A DNA stretch of 64,000 bases, taken from NCBI RefSeq assembly GCF_019320115.1, contig NC_089588.1, positions 114,464,107 through 114,528,106 on the forward strand. Reading direction: 5' to 3'. The notes under the pieces are model-generated. The model had not been told where the DNA came from, made no database searches, and was given only the letters and a program-made list of their open reading frames with translations. Numbering within the stretch: position 1 is the first letter of the stretch; each line of letters begins with the position of its first letter. This stretch comes from Miscanthus floridulus. Lineage: Eukaryota; Streptophyta; Magnoliopsida; Poales; Poaceae. The translations under genes and the position numbers were made by a program. Positions 34,267-45,748 of this stretch are shown piece by piece.

Positions 34267-37200
34267 TGTAACACCCTCAGTGTTACACCATAAATCATTT
34301 ACTAAAACATGTCATGAGCATCATGTTTATGTGTTAATGCATGTAATAAAGTGTGTAGATCAATTTCCGTAACTCAAAACGATCAACAAAAATGTGAAAT
34401 GAAAGTTGATTCAATAGTCATGTTATATCACTTAAGGTTGAAAACCAATTTTTATTAAGCAAAAATGCTATAGAACATATATGTGATACTTAAATAAAGT
34501 TTGAAGTATAAACTTTGTAGATGACAATGAAATACTTGTGGTCGAAAAATGATATTACTAGCTAATATTTCCACTAGCTTAGAAATCGCAAATGGAAATC
34601 AAATTTAGCTTAAAAACTTAAAAATTTTCAAGTCTGCCAACAGTTAGACACTGCTATGTTTAGCAATTTATTATGAGAGATTGGGTTAAGGAGTGGTGTA
34701 GTGTTATAGCTTGATTTGGTAGTCTCTTGTGTCATATTGAGCATGGTGAAGATGGTTTAGGTTCTAAAGCAACTGTTTGGTCATGCTGAACGCTTTAAAA
34801 TTCGTATGTGTCACAGTCTCGGGTTGGTTGGCGCTAGGTGCGCAGTCACCGTGCGGCCTTCTCACGCCATGCACATGGCCACATCCTACAAGGTCAACCA
34901 TGCCGCCATGCTTGGCTGGTCGAGCAGCCTAGTCTTGGCCAAGGCTGGCCACAGCGAGCCGCTGGCACCGTGCCCTGCTGCTCTACCTCGCGCTATCGTC
35001 TTGGGTGCCGCCGTGGCCACGCTGCACTGCCATCACGTCTGCACTGCCGACGCTCCTCACGATGTGATGCTACCACTACCGTCGCATCCGCACTGGTCTG
35101 CTGCACCTCTACGCTATTGCTGCCCCTGTGCGTGTTGCCTCTACCGCACGCACGTGGGCGAGCCACCATTGCCATGCCATTTGTGGCACTACAGCGCACG
35201 GGCCACGCCGGTCGGGGGCATGCACACATTGTCCATAGCACCAGCGCATGGGCCTTGTGAGCCCGCTGCTCACGTCCCACCAAGGAGTGGATGAGCCGAG
35301 CCCACCTGCCACGCTGTCTCTCTCTTTCCCTATTTCTCCCTCTATTTTCTGCCGCCATCGTGTCACGTCATGGTGAAGCACCTCTCAACAATTCCTTAAG
35401 CTCATGTCTCTACCTTCACACCCCCCTCTTCAGCCGACCCCACCCCACCTTGACTCACATCACACCATGCTCTAATTTTGGAGCTTTGCCTGCCACCGTG
35501 CCGTTAAGGCCCATCACCGCCCGTGTCATGGCCAGTCTCCACCACTTCACCCCGTGCCAATCCCTCTGCACCACTAGCTCGCCTTGGCTCCCTCTTCGTC
35601 ATGCGCATGCTAGTCGTAGCTCTAGTGCCACCTTCTCACCACTGACGCAGCCGTGCCTTTGCGGTCCACCGTTCACCTCGCAGCGCGCACGTGGCCAGCC
35701 TCGCTCGGGTCGTCTCTAGCCGACTTGGCTTCTTAGTAAGGTCACTGGTGAGTTGTCGTTGCTCACCCGCTACCCCAACCACCTTGTTGTTGTTGTGGCT
35801 CACCAAAAAGCCGTCGTCATTGCCGCAGGGTGCCCACCATCGTGGAGAGGTCCTTCTACGGCGTCCCGGCTCATGCAACCACCGCCCATCGTCTCACATC
35901 GAACCCTAGATGAGCGTCGGCCTCGTAGATAGGTCAGCGTGGGTCCTGTGTGGCCGGCGCAAGCGCCAGTACCACCGCTCGCCATGCCGAAGCACACGGG
36001 GAGGGCCAAGGGCCTTGCCGTTGTAAAGAGGAGAAAGATCCGAGGGTTCCGTTGCAAAGTCGTTGTCTATAGAAATAGTACGTGTAGTGTCCGTGCTATT
36101 TTCTGATAACGCGAGGGCGTTTTTGTAAGAGTGCTGGCGTGCGCAGGCTTCCTCACCGCGGGCCGCCTCGCATGCGTTGGCCGATGCCATGTGGGCCGCA
36201 CCGCGGGCCATCGTGCGCTCGTGCGCGCGTGCGCGTTGCGCCGCGTGGGCCGCATTAGGCCGAAATTAGTTTAGCTTTTTTGTGGATAATAGAAATAGAA
36301 TTTTATTTTAATTCTGAGCTAAACTTTGGTAATTAATACAAAATCATGTAGGTATCCAAAAATTATGAAACCAATTTTGTTAAGTTCCTAAAATTGTGCT
36401 CTATATGTTAGTGTATTTATTTCATATTTGTGCTTGTTGATACCAGGAGCTATTAAATCATTTGAGAGTGCATAATATTATTAGGTTAAATAATGTAGGA
36501 ATTTTTGTGGTAGATTGGTGATAGCAAAAACCCTAAAATTTCTACAGTAACTTCATTATATTAGTTTGTGTTCACTGTAATTTTTGTAGCCCTAAAATAG
36601 ACAATTTAAAATGGTAGCTAAATACCTATTATGGCTAAATGAATAATGGCATGATGTTGGTTATAAAAAATTAAGCACTTGTAGGGTGAGGTTGGAATCT
36701 ATTTGATAGAGATAATGATTAGCTTAGTATCTTAGTTATTAGAGCTAGCTTAGTAGCTTAGCATGTGTATTTTTATTTTAAGAGTTGTTGTTGCCAAAAT
36801 GCTAGGTGTTGCATCATCATCGCATACATGTAGAGAACGAGTTAGCAGAGATTGTGACCATCGGAGATCACGAGTTTGAGTTAATCATCGAGGAGTATGA
36901 GGAGGAGATTGTCATGTAGGAGGAGGTCCTAGAATCGTCACTGACTAACTGAGCTGACACCCCACCTACCAAGCCAAGCCCCGGTGCATAACCCTTATTT
37001 TAAATAATCACTAGATATATATATGTGATGTTCATTTACGTTATATGCTTATTGTTGAAACTACATGCATAGATATACCTAGTTATGAGTCCTACTAGCT
37101 TAGGTCGTGTAGCTGCTATGCTTAGGTTTTTTGGTAGTGTGAGTAACCTGCCATTACTCACAATAGGTGATTATTAATATTACTCTCATGATAAAATGGT

Positions 37201-40200
37201 GAAAGGAAATAGAGACCGAGCAGGGATATGGTATAGGTATTGGTGGGTGTAAGAGGTTGTGTCCCGTGGCCAACGGGGCATAGCTTGATTACACTGTTTT
37301 CCCTGTCCGGGTCGGTTAAGGACCGACCGTTGCATTGGATTCTAGTCAGGTCACAGACTTACTATCCTGAGCACATACTTGCTTATGGGAGCGGGAAGGC
37401 TCGTTGCTCTCTTGTCATGGGTTCTGACTCTTTCTAGACTGACTGATTAGAGGCGGGGATGGTGGAGGTCTAAGCACCACACTGAGTCCGGGACTCAGGT
37501 GTGGGGACTTGGAGTCCAAGTTTGAACGGAGACCTAGACCCCTTGACAGGAGAGTGGTGGGTTGGTCCTGCAATTGCCGTGTAATACAATATGACTTGTC
37601 TACGATCTAGCACCATAGTAAGAACTAGAAGATGAAAGATGGTGAAATGGATCTGATTGCTCCACTCTTGCTTGAAAGTAGAACATGTGCTTACATAGAA
37701 TGATTAGCTAATGAACTAATTAGGACTGCTAATAAGGAACATACATAAGGATTCACTACTAGTAAGGCTTTTTATAAAAAGAAAACCCAGCAAACCATAA
37801 AGCCTATCGTATCATTTGGAGTTGGGAAATTATTCCCACTAGTTGGGTAAGTCTTGCGAGTACATTGTGTACTCAGGGTTTATTTATCCATGTTGTAGGT
37901 GCAGCTTGAGGAGTAGCTATTGTGTGGAGGATTTTTCTGGTGGGCACAAACAGATCCTTGTATCTTATCGTTAGATGTTTATTTTAATTCTACTGTTTAA
38001 ATTCCGCACTCTGAACTTGGTATTGTAATAATGTATTTCTGAGAACTCTTTTTGTATGAAATGGACTAAGTGTGGCAGAACCTCCTGAGAAATCAGGCCC
38101 ACGTGCATCTATCATTGTCTCAACAGACCTTTGATAGCGTACACGAGTTCCCAACAACTTAAAAGGTCTGTCGGGTGTCCTCGGGAAACCCGAATCATCC
38201 ACGAATCTTTTTCGAACAGGATCCCAATCACAGTCATTGCAGATTACAACAGTTTATTCAAATATATACATCAGAGTAAAAGATAGCGGAAGTCTTAAGA
38301 TAACATAGTTTATAAACCAGTTGTTTTCAAACTTACAATACCATAAGTGTCATACAACCATAGTAGCGGGATAATATTACATTAACTTTATTTATCATAC
38401 AAACTAGTGCCTTGTCCAAAGGCCATTCATCACTCCTCATCGTCATTGACTTCAAACACGGATATGCAGCAGGGACCAAAACAAGCCTGCGCATGCGACT
38501 CACCTGCAACAAGGGTTAACAAACCCTGAGTACAAAGGTACTCAACAAGACTGACCCGACGTAAAGGGGGTGAAAGACTTTAGAGATGTAGGAGTTGGGG
38601 CAAGGTAAGGATGTAGCAAGATTCAAAAGTTCTTTGCCAAAAGCTTACTATTCTTGAACCTATTTTCAGGTTTTACCCCTAAGTCCTTTAAATTTATTAT
38701 CTCAAACTAAATGTACCTTTCCCAAATTCCAATCCTTTTCAATTCATTCTTTTCTCATGTTTTAGTAATTCACCAGTCCTATATTGCTTCTGTAATGAAT
38801 CGAGTCTCCATATCCGCGGAGCACCGGCAATTCGAATTGATTCAAGTCCCAGCTGTGGATTCCTTATCACACGACATATGTAGAACTTAATCTTGCATAT
38901 ATCAACCTCGCTACCGGATCCTCCTATACTAAGCCGTCTCCACACCACCCGAGAGCACATCACACCTCAAATCCGGCCACATTCCAGCCACGAGGGTACA
39001 CACTACTCCCACCATCTCTCCACTCCCAGTGCGTGGGCATTCGTCTTAGTATCGGATTAGCCGAAGTAGGCTTACCGGAGTATATGACCAGTACTATAAA
39101 GTGTCTCGTTCAGAAGATCCACAATGAGTGGCCTTTAAGCGACATAGTCGGCAACATTACCCAACATTCAAGATAAGTCACCGACTAGTCTCTAGTTCAT
39201 TCAACCTTCTTTCTTTCTTTGGCCAGTATGCCATCTTTGATTGTATCAAAACGTTTACTTTAAAAGCCTATCATAAAGCATACTAAGCATTCTACGCCTT
39301 TGTAAATGAAAACATCTTCAAGGATGGTAAACAATTATCAAGGTAGGCAATGCATCAAATAGGAATCTTTTGAATAAAACAACTTAATGCAATAAGTAAC
39401 ATAGGTGATAAACTTTTCAAAGTAAACAAGGTAAGGGTTTAATGCATAAATCGGGGCTTGCCTTCGTTGACGATCTCAGGTTCCTGATCAGTACCACAAT
39501 TATCGAATCCCGTGACAACCGGGGATCCTTCCAGAACTTGCTCAACTAGAATTGTTTCACTCTCGAGTTCTACATGAAATGATAACATAAGCTTTAACAT
39601 GATGATAATGTAAACATGATGCTGTCATGGCACATGAAATATAACAACACTTCGAATACAACCGTTTTTCACGGTACAGTTGCAAGTCAACAAAACCAAC
39701 TTGCAATTCTACCGTCAAGAACCACACATCTGACTTGACCAAACTGATCTTGAAACTCTACTAGTTACAAAACATGATCAAAACAAGATCAAACACTAAT
39801 CTAACACTTAGGGTTTGCTTTTATTTATTTTTGAATTAATTTGGAAATAAGCCCAAAAATGAACTTGTTCCAAATAACCTCAAAATTTTATGTAAGCTTT
39901 CTCATGACAAATTAGTGTACCAAAACAAATTTCATAATTTTTGGAATTATACAGTGGCTTACAAAAATTATGGAAATTGCATTTATCAATTAATGGACTG
40001 AATTTTTGAACATTAAAAATTTATTCAAATTTCATGTTTCAAATTTTTAAACCATAATAGAACATGTACAGAAGCTACACAAAAATTTTCAGAATTTTTA
40101 GAGCTGTAATTAATTTCCTATAAATTTCCAAACTTGCTGCACTATTTAAAAATCAGAAAATATCAAAACCTCACTGTTCTCTCTCTCTCTCACTGACAGC

Positions 40201-41769
40201 CAGGCCCCGCTCGTCAGTGACACAGAACAGGAATACGGCGGCGCTGCCGTCACCGGTCGGCCAAAACGCACCGGCGGTGATGCTCCGGTGAGGCAGACCG
40301 CACCCACATGACCTACACAACCCTGTGAACATTCCCCGACCCTCAAAATAGCAGCAAGCGCACCGGAGTGAGCTTTTCGCTGGCCATGGCGGCGCGGGCG
40401 CGACGGCGCACAGCACAACCCCGACCACGGTGCGGTAGAGGCTAAAGTGGAGCGAGCATCATGCTCAGGAGCTCACCACGATCACACCGGTGTGCTTGGT
40501 GAAGACGGAGACGGGCTAGAACGTCCTGGCCATGGCGAGGTCGATGGTGGCGGAGCTCCGGCCAGTCACGGGGAAGAACACGTTGCGCCAGGCGATTCTG
40601 GCCAACCCAAGCGACGCGAGCAAGCCGAAGAGGAGCGCAAGGTCGAGGCGATCACGTTGGTGTAGCTGGGCACGACGGACGTGGTTCGACGGTGGCTATG
40701 GCGAGCGGCGGAGCTGTTCGGTGGCGGAGCAGAGCAAAGGGGAAAAACGGAGGGCGACGTCGGCGGTGCTCCTACTTATAGCCAGGGAGAACGCGCCCGG
40801 CGTCGACAGCTCATGCACGAGCTCGCCACGGAGCTTGCTGCGTGTCAACGCGCGAGAAAGCAGCACAAAACGATCGGCGACGACAGCTGCGTGGCGCCGA
40901 CGGCAAGCAGGGAGGTGGCGCTCGGCTGTCAACGAAAATTTTGAATTATTTACAGAATTGCCACTGTGTTAATTTTGCAAATTACTCACAATTTTTCTAA
41001 AGAAGTTGAAAATCTCCAAAAATGAAAGTTGCTTAACTTTTCAAACTCTACAACTTTGCTTCAACAAATATTTTCAAATTCTGCCTCCATTTTGAAATTT
41101 GAATTTGGGGTGCATTTGAGCATTTGAATCATTTCAAAATTACTCCAAATTTTATATGTAAACTTAAAAAACTTTGAATACCAAAGTTGATCCTTATAAG
41201 ATAGTCTTCAACTTTGCTTTTTGTCACAACCCCAAATTCCAAATGGATTTTGAATTAGACAAAAGGGGCAAAAAGGACTTTTATGATTTGAATTTGAATT
41301 CAAATTGGATTTGTTTACCTTTTTACTTTAACTTTGATTTTTGACCAGTAGCATGGCCCATTAGGGTTATTTGAGTCAAATGACACATGTCCTCACATGA
41401 TCACATGAAATTTGACCCTTGTGGTCATGATCTTTATTTAAAGTGTTGAATCACATCACATGAAATAACAACTTATGAAATAAAGCTTATTTAGTGAATG
41501 CATTCAAAATTTTCTACTTTATGAATGCTTTGTAATGCACATGATGACATGTCAAGTTTTAGTTCTAGGTCAAAACACCAGAGGTGTTACACTAAGTATT
41601 ATAAACTCGTTCTCATTATTGGATCCTAGAGGAAAAACGTGGATGGTTTGAGTTCTCCCTTGGGGTGTGCTCAATGGAACCGTTCGGTGTAGCTTGCTTT
41701 TGGGGTGCTTAGTGTCTGGTGGAAGACGAGCGCCTTCGAAGGTGTGTTATTTCTGGCAGTTCTGCCACA
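34267..41769 (-). mobile_element. Outer solo LTR, itself split by a solo LTR of the same family
   Basis: On the minus strand the LTR starts TGTGGCAGAAC at 41769 and ends GTGTTACA at 34267, inside M1 gag. The target duplication is GCTCA (34262-34266) and ACTCA (41770-41774), one mismatch; the left copy matches the sequence expected from the related P1 gag. Its own length, without the inner LTR, is about 3.98 kb. A GC-rich block lies at about 34800-36250. No internal retroelement domain is present. Very long LTRs suggest Ty3/gypsy, which is unproven. Confidence 0.8.
38071..41591 (+). mobile_element. Inner solo LTR, opposite orientation, same family
   Basis: The 3521-bp sequence starts TGTGGCAGAAC and ends GTGTTACA, the same termini as the outer LTR but on the plus strand. 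A perfect 5-bp duplication, CTAAG, flanks it (38066-38070 and 41592-41596). It too has a GC-rich block (about 40170-40930). Coding-looking ORFs there are shadows. Confidence 0.85.
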
Positions 41770-43217
41770 ACTCATCATTAGCTTTTTCGGCTATGTCATA
41801 CTGTGCTAAGAGTGAGTCATTCACAAGTTCTACCTTCTCATTTTTAGCTCTTGGCTTTCTAATGATTTTAGTGTATTGGTTTAACAATTTGACAAGATCA
41901 TCATAAGAAGGTGATTCAAATTTTTCATCACTATCACTACCATTCTCATCATCACTAGCATTGTCATCACCACCACTATCATCATCATTTTGTACCTTTC
42001 CTTCACCCTTGGCCATGAGGCATAGGTGTGTAGAAGATGATGATGGCGATGTCGGTGAAGGTAGTGAAGAACCAATCACAAGAGCGGCCACCTTCTCCTT
42101 CTCATTTTCACTTTCATCATCGGATGAGCCACTTGATGATTCAATGTCTGTGAGCCAATCACCAACAATATAGGCCTTGTCATTCTTCTTCTTGTGAAAT
42201 TCCTTCTTCTTGCCATCCTTCTTTTTGTATGGCTTGTTTTTCTTTTTCTCATCACCATCATCACTTGAATCATCTTTTTTATCCTTGTACTTCTTCTTGT
42301 ACTTGTCTTTCTTGGGTTTAGGAAATTGATGAGCTAGATAACCAAGATCCCCACAATTGTAGCAATCCATTTCGGAGATGGGCTTCCTTCTACTACTGGT
42401 GAAAAATTTCTTCTTCTTGCCATCAAACTTGACACCATTCTTGTTAAGCTTCTTGAGCATCTTGGCGGTTCTTCTCACCATAAGAGCAAGGCTTGCATTA
42501 TCAATCTCCTCATCACTTGAGCTATCATGATTAATTTTTGTTTTGCCCCTTTTCTCTTGGCTAGCCTTGAAAGCCAAATCTTTCTTCTTGGTGGAAGAAG
42601 AGCCATCTTGAGGAGTGATGTGCATGTACATCTCATGTGCATTGATCTTCCCTAATATTTGAGTTGGCGTAGCGGTGGAAAGATCATTTTGATGAAGCAC
42701 CGTCACAATATGCCCATACTTGTCAATGGGGAGGACACTCAAGATCTTTCTCACAACAGCGGATGGTTGCATTTGAGTGAGTCCAAGCCCATTGACCTCC
42801 TCTACAAGAACATTCAAGCGTGAATATATTTTATTAGCACTTTTCACTAGAAAGCATTTTAAATGAATTAAGCTTCTTCATCATGAGGTGATAGCGTTCC
42901 TCACGCTCACTCTTGGTTCCCTTATGGAGCGCACAAATGTCCGACCATAGTTGATGGGTGTCTTTGTGGTTCCGTACATGGTTAAAGACATCCTTGCAAA
43001 GGCCTATAAAAAGAGTGTTTTTAGCCTTTTCATTCCACTTCTCGTAGTGAATCTCATCACCTTGAAGGTTAGCGGGATCCCTAGGTGTTGGGAAACCTTG
43101 TGAGGCGGCTCTAAGCACTCCAACATCTAAAGCCTCTAGGTATGCCTCCATGCGATTTTTTCAATAAGAAAAGACATCTCCCTCAAAGATGAGAGGGGGT
43201 CCATCCCCGTGGGACAT
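41770..43217 (-). pseudogene. M1 gag, N-terminal half
   Basis: The start MSHGDG is at 43217, with a stop about 20 codons later. The reading resumes at MEAYLEALDVGVLRAASQG (43151) and runs through frame 42847-41770. CYNCGDLGYLAHQF is a zinc knuckle with its last cysteine replaced by phenylalanine. Lysine-rich and acidic serine stretches follow. The frame ends at the outer solo LTR junction within the coiled coil (AEKANDEL). Confidence 0.85.
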
Positions 43218-43255
43218 CTTGCTATAGGCGGTTAAGCCTAATTCAAGGAGCACGA

Positions 43256-43268
43256 GGCTTCGATACCA
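43256..43268 (-). other. M1 primer-binding site (tRNA-iMet type)
   Basis: TGGTATCGAAGCC on the minus strand follows the end of the 5' LTR by two bases. It aligns with the P1 site at 20794 and resembles the initiator-Met tRNA complement with substitutions. Confidence 0.75.
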
Positions 43269-43270
43269 AT

Positions 43271-44739
43271 TGAAAGGATCAAGATGCCCAAGAGGGGGGT
43301 GAATTGAGCTAATTCTAATTTTCTTGCAATAATTAAGCCCTACACTTAGCCCATTTCAACCCCTTGTGCCTAGAAGTGTTTCTATTATTCTATTGCACAA
43401 AGAGTTTTGCACCCTAGGTTCCAATTCTACTCTAGCATGGCACTTCTAAGAATATAAAGACATAAATTGAATTTCTCAAATGTAAATTCTCAAAGTAAAG
43501 AGAGGAAGATGATCAAGTGCTCTCTACGGGCTGATTCTTTGACACTCCATCGCGGTGAATCGCTCATAATCGCTCACACCATGACTTGGGTCATCCACAA
43601 GCTCCGGTGGATGATCACCAAGTTTCCAATCACCACCGAGCCGTCTAGGTGATGGCGATCACCAAGAGTAACAAGCACAAACTCTCACTTGACCAAGACA
43701 AGCCTAATGAGAAAGGTGGACGCACACTTGCTACTCCCTATACACTAATGAGGTCCTTAATCTTGGATTATCAAATCTTAATCATCCTACTAGGCTCTTG
43801 CTCTCCCTTGCACTCCAAATGTGTTTCTCAGCTGAGCAAATGGCAAGAGTTCTAAGTTGGACGAGTGGGAGAAGTATTTATACTCTCCACTTCAAAACAT
43901 ACCCGTTGTGGTCCAACTTAGCACATTTCGGAGTGACCGGACGCTTAGGTCAAAGTGACCGGATGCGTCCGGTCAGTAGCCAACGGCTACATGATGCTAG
44001 CACAGTCATAAGAGATCGGACTCTGACCAGCGTCTGATCGCCACCCATCTGTCCCATCTGACACGTCCGATCAGCAATTTCCTTCTCTAGATGCTTACTG
44101 TTGTTGACCGGACGCGGCCTCTAGTGCGTCAGGTCACAGCGTCCGGTCCTTGGTGAGTGCTGCTCGCTCTACAGTTGTGCACACATGCACGTCCAATCCT
44201 GACTGGGAGCCAGCATCTGGTCGATGAGCAAGCCCTAGCTGCGTGAGCTAACGCTGACCGGACACGACACCTATGCGTCCGATCCGGCGTTCGATCATCA
44301 TCCAAGTCTCCATTCACCTCAAATTCTACCAACTTTGTGATCGACATCGACTTCAACTGATCTATGGGCTGTCCTTGAGCTACCTAGTGCTAAGTTTGAC
44401 AAGTGTGGACCACACCTAAACCATTAGACTCACCTAAGTCAAGCTACTAGTTCATTTCCCCCTTAATAGTGCGGCCAAAGAAAAAACAAAATCCTAAACT
44501 ACTCTAAGTGTCTCTCCAACGTTAAACGACACTTAGAACTAGCCCATCCTTAACCTTATCGTCCATCCTTTGAAAACTGAAACGGTTTCCATCGACAAGG
44601 GCATGAAAACCATAATTGCCCAATCAATCACCATTACCATGACCTAACTCAAGTTGCATCTGCAAACACACACATTAGTCATAGTAATCTTGTGTCGTCA
44701 TTAATCACCGAAACCAAACTAGGGGCCTAGATGCTTTCA
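43271..44739 (-). mobile_element. M1 5' LTR
   Basis: The LTR begins TGAAAGCATCTAGG (44739, minus strand) and ends GATCCTTTCA at 43271. It contains the palindromic GACCGGATGCGTCCGGTC at 43957-43974. GTTAC follows at 44740-44744, matching the other side of M1. Confidence 0.9.
43874..43883 (-). promoter_or_regulatory. Candidate TATA box of the M1 5' LTR
   Basis: The plus strand reads GTATTTATAC; on the minus strand this gives a TATAAATAC element, equivalent to the site at 20071 in P1 and near 18535 in the M1 3' LTR. Confidence 0.45.
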
Positions 44740-44744
44740 GTTAC

Positions 44745-45748
44745 CGACCACTTTAGGCATAGGAGTATTTCTTTTCCCCCAAGCACAAGCATGGACTCCA
44801 GCTCTATCAATTTGATGGTAAAACCCCGAAAAGTAAAAAAAAAAGTGTACATGTAACTCATAATCACTGCTAATGGAGCATAGCGTTGAGATCAAATTAT
44901 AAGAACAGCCCCATATCAACGGAGACGCATTAAACAATGCACACTTGTTGTCATGTACCACGCATGTGTCTTAGTCTTAGGTACATTTCCATGTCATGCT
45001 AGCACCACAGTTCAGCCAAGTTGTAGTCCCAAACAAAACGCACATCACGTTCCTTGATGCCTGCCAAGCGTGGCGTCTGCATTGCTTTCGTGCAATGAGA
45101 GCGCTATGGGTCCCAACTTCCTCCGTCCACCGCGCAGAAAGGTAGGGACAACGTTTGGCTGCATCTTCAACTTACCGTACATAGTCAAGTTAAGTTTTGG
45201 TTAGCCAAAATGCTAACCATGTCTGTCGAAACTGTCGTTGAATCTAATTAAGTTTTTTTTTTTTTGCAAGAGGACTTGAAAACGTATGGCAAAATTCATT
45301 GTCATTGAAAGCATACATATGGCAAAACCACGCGATACCAAACGCTCTCCAAACGTTCGTTGCAGCTACAGCAGAGGCAGCTGCAAACTCTCTCAAATCT
45401 CAACCAGGCAATGTAGCAGCTGCAGCCGGGTTCCAGCCTCGAGTGGGCCAAGATGGGCCACATCGCACGCGGCAGGATGGTAACACGAGCGCTCCAGCCC
45501 ACGGCCCACGGCCCACCTCGCCCCGCCCTCCTTCCTCCGCAACCACTCATACTACGCTCAGGCCTGAGGCAGTGAGGCCTGGGCCCGGAAGGTACGCCAC
45601 GACTCCGGAGCGACGCCGCCGCACCAGGAGCTCGCTTCCCCTTCCCAGCCGCCCCCAAGCCCAAACCCCGGCGCGGATCCTAGCGGTGCGGCGGCCTAGG
45701 GGGTGAGGCGAGGCTGACGCGGCGCGGGCGGGCGGGCGGGCGAGTGCG
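44745..45748. other. FRA10AC1 upstream region and 5' UTR
   Basis: There is no coding segment of a known family. The last 250 bp are CG-rich with GGGCGGGCGGGC just before the start codon, as in many grass housekeeping promoters. A transcription start cannot be placed from sequence alone. Confidence 0.5.

Larger units (their letters stand above)
17837..44739 (-). mobile_element. M1: Sirevirus-like Copia retrotransposon with nested insertions
   Basis: The 5-bp duplication GTTAC borders the whole block at 17832-17836 and 44740-44744. On the minus strand the order is 5' LTR (44739-43271), primer-binding site, gag, protease, integrase, reverse transcriptase, RNase H (ending 28831), a long 3' region, and a 3' LTR (19305-17837). 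The order PR-INT-RT-RH marks Ty1/Copia. A long gag with coiled coil and LTR palindromes points to the Sirevirus lineage. Removing the insertions leaves roughly 12 kb, a plausible Sirevirus length. The coding region is broken by stops, so the element is non-autonomous now. Confidence 0.85.

Noticed and set aside
34806..36255. ORFs of 120-160 codons in a GC-rich block
   Set aside because: They lie inside the outer solo LTR; the same type of GC-rich block occurs in the inner LTR without conserved reading frames.
34267..41769. A single DNA transposon with TGTAACACC inverted termini
   Set aside because: The internal CTAAG duplication and the shared TGTGGCAGAAC termini show two solo LTRs in opposite orientation instead.
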